Assembly: GCF_042683665.1 (NCBI RefSeq)
Contig: NZ_JBHUOO010000009.1
Source: Leeuwenhoekiella polynyae
GTDB lineage: Bacteria; Bacteroidota; Bacteroidia; Flavobacteriales; Flavobacteriaceae
DNA: 64,000 bases
Direction: 5' to 3' (one strand)
The notes beneath the pieces are model-generated. The model saw only the letters and a list, made by a program, of their open reading frames with translations, was not told the origin of the DNA and made no database searches. Positions 9,502 through 17,891 of this stretch are shown piece after piece. Both the position numbers and the translations under genes were made by a program. Within the stretch, counting starts at the first letter, position 1; every line of letters begins with the position of its first letter.

Positions 9502-10356
9502 ATGAAAACCCATCAATTCCTTATGATATTAAGCTTCATATTGATTTCAAGTGTTTCATCACAAGCCGGGACACGCTCCCAATCAACCCCAATTAAACTC
9601 GATACTATTTATGCAAATGAGCATAAAAACGTAGCCCTGTTTTTTCCGAGCCCTATCCGGCAAGGTGTTGTAGGATCCGAAAGCTTTGTCTTTAGTTTCA
9701 ATCGGGATGTCCCACAATACTTTGGACTTTTACAAGCCAAACCCGGCAGGGAAAGTAACCTATTGGTTATAACAACAGATGGCCTGGTGTACTCCTATAT
9801 CATCAAATACAAAGCACAGATTAGCAATGTCAATTACTTTATTGAAAAGCAGCACAGTATCGGTCAAGAAGCTTCCAAACGAGACACACTAACATCAATT
9901 AATTTAAAACCTGCAGCGGCTATCACGTTATCCCATTTTAAAGCTTTTAGCACCACCCTATTGAAGCGCAAACAGCATCTAGGCCATTTGTCTAAGCGTA
10001 AATATGGAATAAAACTAAACACCGAAAATATCGTGTTTGATCAGGAGCAGTTGTATTTCGTTTTTGAGGTTGAGAATAAATCCGGATTGGATTATGATGT
10101 TGAATTTTTAGAGATCGCTGTGCAATCACGCGCCAAGGGAAAACGTAAATCCTCCCAACGCATTGTAAAACAGCCGCTGTACAAACATAAGTTACCTTGC
10201 AAAGTTAAAAAGGGAGAACGCGCCCAATTTGTTTATGTGTTATCGAAGTTTTCGCTCAATAACAACAGCCGGGTAATAGTAAAACTCCAAGAAAAAAATG
10301 GAGAACGCGATTTGGAATTAAAAATCTCGCATCGGTTTATCAATGATCCGAATTGA
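9502..10356 (+). CDS. traN: Conjugative transposon protein TraN (DUF4138, VirB9-like)
   Basis: A 284-residue exported protein with a signal peptide (about 1-22) and a beta-rich body, matching TraN/DUF4138, the VirB9-like periplasmic or outer-membrane core component. The motif LDTIYANEHKNVALFFPSPI near the mature N-terminus is characteristic of the family. It is the last tra gene of this operon; traO, traP and traQ, common further downstream in CTnDOT-like elements, are absent before the convergent mobC gene. Confidence 0.87.
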   Translation: MKTHQFLMILSFILISSVSSQAGTRSQSTPIKLDTIYANEHKNVALFFPSPIRQGVVGSESFVFSFNRDVPQYFGLLQAKPGRESNLLVITTDGLVYSYIIKYKAQISNVNYFIEKQHSIGQEASKRDTLTSINLKPAAAITLSHFKAFSTTLLKRKQHLGHLSKRKYGIKLNTENIVFDQEQLYFVFEVENKSGLDYDVEFLEIAVQSRAKGKRKSSQRIVKQPLYKHKLPCKVKKGERAQFVYVLSKFSLNNNSRVIVKLQEKNGERDLELKISHRFINDPN

Positions 10357-10402
10357 TTATCAAGATGCTTTACTTTTAAGGAGGATGGTGAAAGTAAGGA
10401 AC

Positions 10403-10589
10403 CTATTCCCATCTAAAAGCTGCTTCCATTATTTGAATTTCATTGTTTTTAATCCCTAAATTTTGAGCTACACGTTAAGACCGGCTCCATAGTACGTTTT
10501 CTTCTTTTTCTGGGCAGCTTTATATTTTCTCTCAGGTGTTCAAAGGTCATTTGATATTTAGACAAAAGAATAGCTTTCTTAAAATCCAT
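10403..10589 (-). pseudogene. Possible decayed small gene between traN and mobC
   Basis: On the minus strand an ATG at 10589 opens a 46-residue frame (starts MDFKKAILLSKYQMTFEHL, stop at 10449). Two neighbouring frames then continue with protein-like composition (YYGAGLNV, then AQNLGIKNNEIQIMEAAF ending at 10403). The simplest reading is a helical protein of roughly 62 residues broken by two small frameshifts near 10490 and 10470. I do not recognise the family, so the reconstruction is tentative; the 46-residue frame alone could also be a real small protein. Confidence 0.3.
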
Positions 10590-10611
10590 TTTGTTTCATA
10601 TTTGAAACAAA
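10590..10611. repeat. Inverted repeat, 9-bp arms, between mobC and the small ORF
   Basis: TTTGTTTCA (10590-10598) and TGAAACAAA (10603-10611) form perfect arms around a 4-base spacer. It lies between the mobC stop and the start of the small minus-strand frame. It lacks a clear U-tract, so an operator or processing hairpin is as likely as a terminator. Confidence 0.6.
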
Positions 10612-10620
10612 CAGAAATTC

Positions 10621-12210
10621 TCATGTATGATTGAAGATCGACCGTGCCTCTTGATAGATACGCTCAAAATTCGCTTTTAGATCATTAAGGGAATAGGGTT
10701 GTGTTTCTGTGGGTAATTCTCTAGAAATTTCAGGTAGTTTAAAACGCACCTTCTTATCAACTCCATCAGCGAAGCTTATAAACTCCCCCGGTTTAAGCTT
10801 AAAAAAGATTGCTGCTCTACGTTTAGAAACCTCCCGTTCTCCTTTGGTTATGCGCGTATCAGATTTAAAGATATTTGCAGCCTTACTTATACTTTTTGTA
10901 GGGTCTTTTACAATTTCAAAAAAGCGCTCATAATACTTTGCCGTATCCGGATCATTTACCTTCCCAAAAAACTGATAGGAAAGGTTACTCAGAATCGCCC
11001 TACTCGCCTTATCGCCATACATCATATCGTTCTGGATTTTATCCTGCATGACATAGACGGTTGCTATATCATAGCTGCGCAGGGTTGCGGGAATTCGGTG
11101 CATATTTAATAAACGTATGGTCGGGGCTTCCTCCATCATTAAAAATGAGGGAAGCTGTCCGCGCACGCTCATTTGTTTGGTAATTGTATGGATGATCGTA
11201 GCGATCACCGGTGCATAGGCAGCTTCATATTTAGGATTATTGACTATTGAGATCACACAGGGTGACGCTTTGCTGTTGATCTTTAAGGAAACTTCATCAG
11301 CACATAAAGCCATAAAAATACTTTGCGTACTGATGCGTTTAAGGGCATTGGCCAAGGTGCTTTTCACCCCTGCGGTTTGTCGTTCTGAATCTTTACCACT
11401 GATAAAAGCATCTGCCATTGCTCTGGAGGTGGTATTGGTTTCCAAAAATTGAATGAGACTATCGGTATCCAGCATTTGATAAATTGCAATTAGGTGTGGC
11501 AGTGTGCAATATTTGGGATAATCGGTTTTCAATTTCCAAATCAATCCACCAATTAAGCCTTCAGCTGCATCATTAAAGAATTTAGTAGTACCTGACACCC
11601 CACTCTCTCGTTGTTCTAAAAGATTTTCAATTAACACCCGGGATACCTCGTTTACGCTTTCCTCATTCTCTAAATAGCGTGGTGCAATAGGGTTTACCCT
11701 ATGTATGATTTTATCGAAGGAAATAACCTTAAATGGGATCACACTATCCTTAAAAAGTGGATAAGCCATTTCGGTAAGTTCAAAATCTTTATAGTCGTGA
11801 ATCACACCACAAAACCCATTACTTTGAAAATGCTGTAAAAATCCATAGACCACACTTTCTGTTTTTCCGCTTCCTGCGGCTCCGATGACCGAAGCGCCCC
11901 GTTTGATATTATGAAGCTGTAGTTTACCCTGATTCGTTTTAAAATTGACGGTATAGCGCGGATCTATCCCGTGGGACACTTCTGAGGCATCCAGATAAAC
12001 ATACAAAACACTATTGATCAGCAGCAGTGGACATCCCAAATACAGTATCAGCGGAATCCAAGGCGTTTCTAGGGACAAGAAATACAGTAAGGGTAGTACT
12101 AAGAAACAATTGATGCTGAAAGCATATCTGGTGAGCTTAAAGAGCACCACAAAGCAGACGCTTGCACCAACCCCGAAATAAACCAAAGAATGTAACTGAT
12201 CGATTTCCAT
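10621..12210 (-). CDS. mobC: Type IV coupling protein MobC (VirD4/TraG-like)
   Basis: A 529-residue coupling ATPase that brings the relaxase-DNA complex to the conjugation channel. Hydrophobic segments lie at about 7-30 and 33-75. The Walker A GAAGSGKTE spans about residues 110-118 and a Walker B-like FLMMEEAPT lies in the middle of the protein. A conserved TGLxxK-type region and the C-terminal YxRFFE...KDP stretch match the Bacteroidota MobC/TraG coupling proteins. It is the last gene of the minus-strand bfmA-mobB-mobC operon, 4 bp after mobB, and converges on traN. Confidence 0.93.
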   Translation of the reverse strand: MEIDQLHSLVYFGVGASVCFVVLFKLTRYAFSINCFLVLPLLYFLSLETPWIPLILYLGCPLLLINSVLYVYLDASEVSHGIDPRYTVNFKTNQGKLQLHNIKRGASVIGAAGSGKTESVVYGFLQHFQSNGFCGVIHDYKDFELTEMAYPLFKDSVIPFKVISFDKIIHRVNPIAPRYLENEESVNEVSRVLIENLLEQRESGVSGTTKFFNDAAEGLIGGLIWKLKTDYPKYCTLPHLIAIYQMLDTDSLIQFLETNTTSRAMADAFISGKDSERQTAGVKSTLANALKRISTQSIFMALCADEVSLKINSKASPCVISIVNNPKYEAAYAPVIATIIHTITKQMSVRGQLPSFLMMEEAPTIRLLNMHRIPATLRSYDIATVYVMQDKIQNDMMYGDKASRAILSNLSYQFFGKVNDPDTAKYYERFFEIVKDPTKSISKAANIFKSDTRITKGEREVSKRRAAIFFKLKPGEFISFADGVDKKVRFKLPEISRELPTETQPYSLNDLKANFERIYQEARSIFNHT

Positions 12211-12214
12211 ACGC

Positions 12215-13246
12215 TTAGATTCCTATAGAACTTGATTTGAGAACTACTTCCGCCCCACGTCTTAAGCGTTTAAAAACCCGAAGTGCGACTTGTGCCTGAC
12301 TAACTGGAATGCTGGGGACAACGGGCAAGCCTGTTTTGCTCATGATTTTAAACGCCAATGCTTTTTCGTTTGCAGGTAATTTCATCAAGGCTGCAAAATA
12401 GCGGTTAGTATCCTTCACAAAATCCTTTCGCGCTTTATAGGTTTCGGCAAAATTGCGGTTATAGGCAAAAGTCTTATCAAACGTCTTTTCAGCTTTTTCA
12501 AAAAATTGATCCCGATCAAAACCACGCTTTACCCTTTTACCGTGCATTTCAACTTCTGAAGCTTTGTGTTTACTTCCTGGGGAAAGACTGACCGAATTGG
12601 AAGCATCCTTTCTACTTACAATGATGTGAATATGACTTTGATTTCCATCTTTTACCATTCCCTGAACAATCCGCTTTCCGTTTTGTTGATGGGGTGCTTG
12701 GCGTTCCAGTTTGGCAATTTCTTTTTTTATTTTGCTAATATTTCCTTCAGTTCGTCCTTCTTGAACATTTCTGATTTCATTTTTAAGTGCAAGAATTTTT
12801 GTAGCATAAGGCTGATTTTCTTTAACCTGCCAATCTGTTCCTTTAAAACTTCGCTGATGTTCGATTTTAGCATAGTATTTTATGTCATCAATATGGACTG
12901 GTCGTCCGTTGATTTCCCGATTGAAGCTGGAAACATAATCCTTCATCAGTTCACGGGTATACCTCTTTAAATCTTCACTACTGTTTTGAAGTTTTCGCAA
13001 TTCATATTGTGAAGGACTGACTGTAATGGAATAAAACTTAGGTTCTACCTTTTTCAATTTTGCAGTGTTTCCATCAATTTCTTGGATCACTTCTTCCGCA
13101 GGTATTTGATCGCTATATTGATTGAAAAAGTGCTCCATATCCTGTGTTTCCAAACCTTGATTTTCCTTCTCCAGATAGTCCACAAAATCAGCGGAGCTTT
13201 GGGAAAAGTTGGTTCCTAATTTTTGAGGTGTGATGGTGATGTACAT
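12215..13246 (-). CDS. mobB: Relaxase MobB (DUF5712-type)
   Basis: A 343-residue relaxase that should nick the element at oriT and stay bound to the 5' end during transfer. The metal-binding histidine motif is visible as SHIHIIVSRKD (around residue 205), the HxHxxV signature of MOB relaxases. An N-terminal region (TPQKLGTNFSQSSADFVDYL) is typical of the flavobacterial MobB/DUF5712 group. The last third is basic and helical. It sits 11 bp after bfmA and 4 bp before mobC. Confidence 0.88.
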   Translation of the reverse strand: MYITITPQKLGTNFSQSSADFVDYLEKENQGLETQDMEHFFNQYSDQIPAEEVIQEIDGNTAKLKKVEPKFYSITVSPSQYELRKLQNSSEDLKRYTRELMKDYVSSFNREINGRPVHIDDIKYYAKIEHQRSFKGTDWQVKENQPYATKILALKNEIRNVQEGRTEGNISKIKKEIAKLERQAPHQQNGKRIVQGMVKDGNQSHIHIIVSRKDASNSVSLSPGSKHKASEVEMHGKRVKRGFDRDQFFEKAEKTFDKTFAYNRNFAETYKARKDFVKDTNRYFAALMKLPANEKALAFKIMSKTGLPVVPSIPVSQAQVALRVFKRLRRGAEVVLKSSSIGI

Positions 13247-13257
13247 AGCTCAATGAT

Positions 13258-13638
13258 TTAAAGTTGGTTGCTTTGGTTTTTCTTCTCGCGAAAGCGGACT
13301 TCCTTTTTTTCTTCCGCATATTTCTTTTCTATAAGCTGTGGTTTTTGGGTTGGTTCCTCTGTTTCAAACAGGGATTGAATCATCGCCATTGTAGGTTTGG
13401 TTTGGGTCTTTTCCACATCACGTATGATGGCAATAACCGCATTGATTCTTTTTAAAATTTTGGCTTCGATGGTACGCCCGGTGGGGCCTAATTGTTCCTT
13501 TGGAGATATTTCATTGTAGAAGAAAAAGTCGAGCATCGTAGCCATTGCCTCGGTGTGCGATTTGAAGTACTTGCGTGAGAATGTTTGGAAACGTTTTGCG
13601 GTTTCCTTTTTAAATCTAATTCCGGTAAATGAGTCCAT
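13258..13638 (-). CDS. bfmA: BfmA/BtgA-family mobilisation protein
   Basis: A 126-residue protein with an N-terminal DNA-binding-like segment (FTGIRFKKETAKRFQTF, similar to ribbon-helix-helix accessory proteins), a helical middle and a charged C-terminal tail. It matches the BfmA/BtgA group, the relaxosome accessory protein that binds oriT and helps the relaxase. It is the first gene of the mob operon, directly next to the palindrome-rich stretch proposed as oriT. Confidence 0.8.
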   Translation of the reverse strand: MDSFTGIRFKKETAKRFQTFSRKYFKSHTEAMATMLDFFFYNEISPKEQLGPTGRTIEAKILKRINAVIAIIRDVEKTQTKPTMAMIQSLFETEEPTQKPQLIEKKYAEEKKEVRFREKKNQSNQL

Positions 13639-13762
13639 ATTTCGCCGATTTGTCGCAAAATCTTCCCTAAAATTGGGCGTTCACAGCCCGTTTGTCGCAA
13701 ATCGTTGATTGTAAAAAAATTATAAATTATTCAAATTACTGGTAATCAGTGATTTAAAATAA

Positions 13763-13904
13763 AAAAGGAATCCAAAACATCGCGCAGCGTGTTATCCTCT
13801 TGCTATTCCTTTTCGTTCGCCCGTGGCGAACAAAATTCCATACAATCCGGTCAATCCCGATAGGTATCGGGACCGATTGCCATTCTCAGGGAAAATGATT
13901 TTCC
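13763..13904. other. Candidate origin of transfer (oriT) region
   Basis: The gap between bfmA and the RadC-like gene (13639-14081) holds no supported gene but is rich in dyads. AAAAGGAAT at 13763 pairs with ATTCCTTTT at 13805. GTTCGCC (13815) pairs with GGCGAAC (13825) over a 3-base loop. TCCCGATA (13855) pairs with TATCGGGA (13865), and GGAAAA (13890) pairs with TTTTCC (13899). Dense inverted repeats immediately upstream of a relaxosome operon are typical of oriT. The nick site cannot be read from sequence alone. Confidence 0.55.
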
Positions 13905-14033
13905 GATATGTTTATATTCGATATTTAGCGCTATCGGCGAAAGTCAAAAAAAGGATAGCCCTATAAATAATTAATTGCTGAAGTACAGCCGTTTAAATAT
14001 ACAACTTTTGTATTAAAATTGAATTAGTAGCAT

Positions 14034-14059
14034 AAAAAAAGACCTCTTTTTAGAGGCCT
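14034..14059 (-). terminator. Rho-independent terminator after the RadC-like gene
   Basis: Read on the minus strand, GGCCTC and GAGGTC form a 6-bp stem (one G-U pair) with a short A-rich loop, followed by seven T residues. It lies about 23 bp past the stop of the RadC-like gene and would end the ssb-to-radC transcript before oriT. Confidence 0.7.
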
Positions 14060-14081
14060 TCAACTTTTAAAGTTTCGGTAG

Positions 14082-14531
14082 TTATAAAATGCCTTCATCT
14101 GCAAAACTGTAATACTCCCCTGTTGGAATTAAAATTAAATGATCTAGAATTTTGATGTCTAAGAAATCAGCAGCCGACTTGATTTTTCTGGTTAAGTTTT
14201 TATCGGCTTCACTGGGCCTTAGGGTTCCACTGGGGTGGTTATGGACTAATATTAAAGCAACCGATAACGACTTTAAAGCCACTGCAAAAAGCAGGCGTAA
14301 ATCCACTAAAGTTCCGGTTATTCCTCCGTGCGATATTTGGTAGATTCCTTTGACTTTATTGCTGTTGTTTAGCAACAGGATTTTAAAGGATTCATATACC
14401 GCAATGGTGTTTTGGTCCCAGTTTTCAAAAACCACCTGAGCGGCGAGTGAGGAGGAGCTAATTTTAGGCCAGTGTTCCGCTTTTAGTTTTGGGCGGTAAC
14501 TTACCCTTATTTCATTGATACGTGTTTCCAT
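14082..14531 (-). CDS. radC: RadC-family JAB-domain protein
   Basis: A 149-residue JAB/MPN metalloprotease-fold protein of the RadC family. The metal motif HNHPSG, with a downstream Asp in SEAD, is intact (around residue 95-110) as in MPN+ proteins. The family is frequent on plasmids and integrative elements, but its old DNA-repair role is not supported by experiments and its true function is unclear. It is shorter than chromosomal RadC (over 220 residues) because the N-terminal helix-hairpin-helix part is absent, which is usual for element-borne copies. It lies 12 bp after the DUF6876-like gene. Confidence 0.88.
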   Translation of the reverse strand: METRINEIRVSYRPKLKAEHWPKISSSSLAAQVVFENWDQNTIAVYESFKILLLNNSNKVKGIYQISHGGITGTLVDLRLLFAVALKSLSVALILVHNHPSGTLRPSEADKNLTRKIKSAADFLDIKILDHLILIPTGEYYSFADEGIL

Positions 14532-14542
14532 AACTAAAAGGT

Positions 14543-14923
14543 TTAATATTCATTAGGCAGCATCAGCATATCATCTACAAAGAATAGGCGCAGTTCATCC
14601 AGAGGCAAGTCTGTTAGCTCATAATCTTGTTGAAACAGAATTGTTCCATTTCCATCAGCATAGGTGATTTGTGCTTCTTTATGCAAACGCGCTTGTACTT
14701 CTTTAGAAAAGCGTTTGAAATGAATCACTAAAAAATAGCTTTTGTGTTTTAGGCTTTTAGTAATTACAGCTGCATCAGTTATCAGCCAATAGCAGTTGGC
14801 AGCTTCGACTAGGTACTTCACCCCTTCGGTGTATCGGGTTTTAAGCATCGGAATCGTGTAGCAGGTTTCACTACCGCAAAATCGTTGCAAGTGTTCTTGT
14901 ATTTGTTTACTTTGTATACTCAT
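14543..14923 (-). CDS. DUF6876-like protein of conjugative elements
   Basis: A 126-residue soluble protein with no signal or membrane segment. Its motifs TRYTEGVKYLVEAANCYWLITD and the later mixed beta region resemble DUF6876 proteins, which recur in Bacteroidota mobile elements next to ssb and radC genes. The function is unknown. It is placed between ssb and radC on the same strand, with a hairpin between it and ssb. Confidence 0.6.
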   Translation of the reverse strand: MSIQSKQIQEHLQRFCGSETCYTIPMLKTRYTEGVKYLVEAANCYWLITDAAVITKSLKHKSYFLVIHFKRFSKEVQARLHKEAQITYADGNGTILFQQDYELTDLPLDELRLFFVDDMLMLPNEY

Positions 14924-14948
14924 TTTAATAGGTTTAAAGTGTTTAATT

Positions 14949-14980
14949 AGAGGGCGAAACTTTGATCGGGAACGCCCTCT
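14949..14980. terminator. Hairpin, possible terminator between ssb and the DUF6876-like gene
   Basis: AGAGGGCG (14949-14956) and CGCCCTCT (14973-14980) are perfect 8-bp arms around a 16-base loop. Five T residues follow on the plus strand; the minus-strand tail is weaker. It may attenuate transcription past ssb. Confidence 0.5.
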
Positions 14981-14988
14981 TTTTAGAT

Positions 14989-15327
14989 TTAAGCTTTAGA
15001 TCCCAGTAGAAGAATTTCAAAGGCTTCTACTTCGGTTACATAGCGTTTAAAGCCGTCTTTATCCTCATAGCTTCGGGATTTAAGTTTCCCGGTCAGGGTT
15101 AATTCCTTGCCTTTGGGAGCGTAATTTTCAATAAGCTCTGCGGTCTTTCCCCAGGCAACTACGGTGTGCCATTGGGTATCCTGTACCTTTTCTCCTTTAG
15201 AATTTTTATAAAATTCATTAGTAGCCAGTGAAAAGCGAGCTACTTTTTTTCCGCTTTCCAGTGTAGTTAACGTAGGTTCTTGTCCTACATTTCCGATTAA
15301 TTGAACTTGATTTCTGATCGTACTCAT
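14989..15327 (-). CDS. ssb: Single-stranded DNA-binding protein
   Basis: A 112-residue protein made of one OB fold (about 1-105) with classic SSB motifs: NQVQLIGNVGQEP at the start, then ARFSLATNE, WHTVVAWGK and LTGKLKSRSYEDKDG. The acidic C-terminal tail that recruits repair proteins in chromosomal SSB is missing, as in many element-encoded SSBs. It probably coats the transferred strand during conjugation. It lies in the minus-strand leading-region gene set with radC. Confidence 0.93.
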   Translation of the reverse strand: MSTIRNQVQLIGNVGQEPTLTTLESGKKVARFSLATNEFYKNSKGEKVQDTQWHTVVAWGKTAELIENYAPKGKELTLTGKLKSRSYEDKDGFKRYVTEVEAFEILLLGSKA

Positions 15328-15338
15328 AACAGTAGTAT

Positions 15339-15563
15339 TTAAAGATTAATTAAAATGCTGCCTAAACTATTCAGACAGTTTGCGTTTGTATCTTGAAAAA
15401 TTGATTTACTTATTTTATCCTGAGCGTTTTCCTTTTTTGTTTTTGTTTGTTTTGATCCCGCTTCTTTTTGTATGTTTTGAACTGATTTCATAATGCTTGT
15501 TTTTGATTTACTTCCCTTAGTGCCTATCGCTGTTCCCTTTTTTTGTTGCTGATACATTTTCAA
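15339..15563 (-). CDS. Small Lys/Gln/Ser-rich protein of unknown function
   Basis: A 74-residue frame that starts MKMYQQQKKGTAIGTKG and has a highly basic, low-complexity first 55 residues. It ends 11 bp before ssb on the same strand, so it could be co-transcribed with it. No family is recognised; the composition suggests a disordered or nucleic-acid-binding peptide. It may also be non-coding. Confidence 0.4.
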   Translation of the reverse strand: MKMYQQQKKGTAIGTKGSKSKTSIMKSVQNIQKEAGSKQTKTKKENAQDKISKSIFQDTNANCLNSLGSILINL

Positions 15564-15886
15564 GAGTTTGAATTAGTAAGGACATATAAAAGCGCGGCAC
15601 AAGCGGTTATGCTGTCCGGCTAACTTCAAACTATTGGTATTTTGCTTTCAAAAAAAAGAGATGTACAGCGATGCTGCTAAAGGGAATTCAAAAAGGAAGT
15701 ATAGGAAGTTCTAAAACGTAAGAAGTGGGGGGCAAATGTTTAATATCAAATGCTATAAAAGCTATATTTCTCGAATATTTTAGAAGCTCTGATTAGTTAG
15801 AATAAATTATAGATTTTATTTTTTAACTCAGACACTAATTAAACTTAATTTCTAAATAACAGATAAAGATTAAAGCTCTATTAATT
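15564..15886. other. Intergenic stretch without a supported gene
   Basis: About 320 bp of AT-rich sequence between the small basic gene and the SusR-like regulator. No convincing frame or strong hairpin was seen. It marks the boundary between the conjugation genes and the starch locus. Confidence 0.5.
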
Positions 15887-17545
15887 CTAGAGTCGTTTAA
15901 TATCCATTATTTTTTCTTCAAAAATATCTTTGTATAGTGATTTACTTTTTACTCGGGTTTTGTATGTATAAACCGTAGCCACCGAAATATCAAGAAAATC
16001 TGCCACTTGCTGACTGTCTTGTATTCCTAATCTGTAGAGTGCAAAAATGCGCAGTTCGGTATTTAATAACTCTCCTTTCTTTAAAGTGCGGGGCTCGTCT
16101 ATAGGAAACAATTTGTTGTACGATTTTGTAAACGAAGGAAAGAGTTTAATAAACACCATATCAAACCGGTGAAAGAGCTCACTGCGCTCGCTTTTTACGC
16201 TATATTTTTTAAGTACATTTAAGACTTCTTCTGGGTTTTTGGTTTTGATTTTATGAATTGTACTTTTTTGAATCGTACCTATTTTATTAATTAAATCTGA
16301 AGTAGCTTTTAAGAAATAGGTGATGTAATCTTGTTTAATCGCATCTGCTTCTAGCAAGCTGAGGTTAACTTCTTCTAGGCGTAAGTTGTACTCGTTTAAA
16401 GCTTTTCTAGCCGCATTTTTTTCTTTAAGCTGCTTAAAAATTATTCCCACAAAAATCAACACAATAATTGCAAGAATGGCGAGTAATATGACGGTCTTTT
16501 CTAGCGCATCATTTTTCTGTTCTACATTATACAATTGGGCACTTTCTATGATAGGTAAAATGCTCGAAATTTCTACTTTACGATGGCGGGCATTGTAAAA
16601 AGTAGCATCATCCATCGCGAGGTGAACGTAGGTGTTTGCCCGCTCTAATTCCCCCATTTGGTAAAGTTCGTTGGCGAGGTTGCGCAAGGCTATATTTTCT
16701 TTGGTGGCATTACGTATGTCAGAAATAGCGGCCTTTGCTAGGTATTCTATAGATTTTTCTTGATCGCCCAAAAACGTATAAACATAACTTAAACTAGAGG
16801 TCGCGACCCCATATTGATCTGCCGGAAGATCGAAGTTTGTAATCCAATACAAGTAAGCATCTTTAGCCCCATCCCAGTCTTGTTGTTTGAGTAATAATAG
16901 GCCTTTTGCTGCCCAGTATTCTGAAGTTTTAGGGGTGGCTTGAGCCATTGCAGTAGTTAATAGTTTATTTCCTTTTCTAATATAATCTATAAGAAAACGT
17001 TGATCTTGATTGTAATTAGCAATGTCAAAATAAGATCGTGCCCGCGTAAAATAGTAATCAAAAACATCTTGATCTAGAAGGGTGTTTTTTTTAATACTAC
17101 CTAAGGTATCTATCGCTTCTTTAAAAAGACCTGCCGAAATAAGAACAAAACCTTCGTGAATTTTTGCACTTGCCAGTAAAGTAGAATCATTAATGCTAAG
17201 CGCGGTACGTTTTGCTTGTTCTACATAATAATAAGCCGAATCATATTTAAACGATTTGTACTCATTAAAGAGGTTTATGTAGGATATGTATAACGCCTTT
17301 TTATCACTTGTGAGGCGTTTGCGCTCTAGTGTTGCCTGCAACTTATGAATGCGGTCGTATTTCTCGAGTAAATAGGTGTTTTGATGTTGAAGTTCGCGAT
17401 CTAAAACACCTAGTATTCTGTCGTTTTTTTGAGCAAAAAGACTTGAGCTAAGGCACAACAGAATAAAAAACGATATCGTAAAATCTTTCAAAGGGCAGTG
17501 CTTATTAATAAAGTTAGGCAAATGCAAGGTTGGTAATTTATACAA
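15887..17545 (-). CDS. susR: SusR-like transcriptional regulator (TPR sensor, DUF6377-type)
   Basis: A 552-residue regulator. An N-terminal hydrophobic signal/anchor (about 20-40) is followed by a TPR-like helical sensor (about 45-340), a transmembrane segment (about 352-373), a coiled linker, and a C-terminal helix-turn-helix (QQVADFLDISVATVYTYKTRVKSK, split by two residues from the limit of the motif). This is the design of SusR of Bacteroides thetaiotaomicron, which senses maltose or maltodextrin across the inner membrane and activates the sus genes. It is divergent from susC with 346 bp between them, the expected position for the locus activator. Sugar specificity is inferred from the GH13 and GH97 genes. 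Confidence 0.85.
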   Translation of the reverse strand: MYKLPTLHLPNFINKHCPLKDFTISFFILLCLSSSLFAQKNDRILGVLDRELQHQNTYLLEKYDRIHKLQATLERKRLTSDKKALYISYINLFNEYKSFKYDSAYYYVEQAKRTALSINDSTLLASAKIHEGFVLISAGLFKEAIDTLGSIKKNTLLDQDVFDYYFTRARSYFDIANYNQDQRFLIDYIRKGNKLLTTAMAQATPKTSEYWAAKGLLLLKQQDWDGAKDAYLYWITNFDLPADQYGVATSSLSYVYTFLGDQEKSIEYLAKAAISDIRNATKENIALRNLANELYQMGELERANTYVHLAMDDATFYNARHRKVEISSILPIIESAQLYNVEQKNDALEKTVILLAILAIIVLIFVGIIFKQLKEKNAARKALNEYNLRLEEVNLSLLEADAIKQDYITYFLKATSDLINKIGTIQKSTIHKIKTKNPEEVLNVLKKYSVKSERSELFHRFDMVFIKLFPSFTKSYNKLFPIDEPRTLKKGELLNTELRIFALYRLGIQDSQQVADFLDISVATVYTYKTRVKSKSLYKDIFEEKIMDIKRL

Positions 17546-17757
17546 ACAATTTTTATTGACACATTAAAAAAGAGGTTAATAAGAGGTTGTTTTTAAAGAT
17601 TACTCTAAATATACGTTAATATTTATCTCAATAAAACATTGATTTTCATAAAAACTTAAATAATTTAAATACTTGTTTTATAGTTGTTTATGTTGATTTG
17701 ATGTCTTGATTAATCTTGATTTTTCATATAAATATTTTTAACAATATGAGTTTAATA

Positions 17758-17789
17758 TAGTTTTGAGTCCTCTATAAATTTTTGAGTCC
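17758..17789 (+). promoter_or_regulatory. Direct repeats in the susR-susC gap, candidate activator site
   Basis: TTTGAGTCC occurs at 17762-17770 and again at 17781-17789, a 19-bp period close to two helical turns. A TAnnTTTG-like box (TAGTTTTG, 17758-17765) overlaps the first copy. The gap (17546-17891) contains no gene. Repeats of this kind upstream of susC would suit SusR binding; no -33 box was assigned. Confidence 0.45.
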
Positions 17790-17891
17790 GCAAACGTTTA
17801 AAGTTGTGAGCGTATATTTTTTTATTAGGCGGCACTTTATAAAACGAGTAGGGCATTCACATAATTCAAGTAGATCATTTTAATCTCAAGT

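Noticed and set aside
12566..12970. 134-residue plus-strand frame
   Set aside because: It is antisense to mobB, which has the relaxase motif; composition is typical of a shadow frame.
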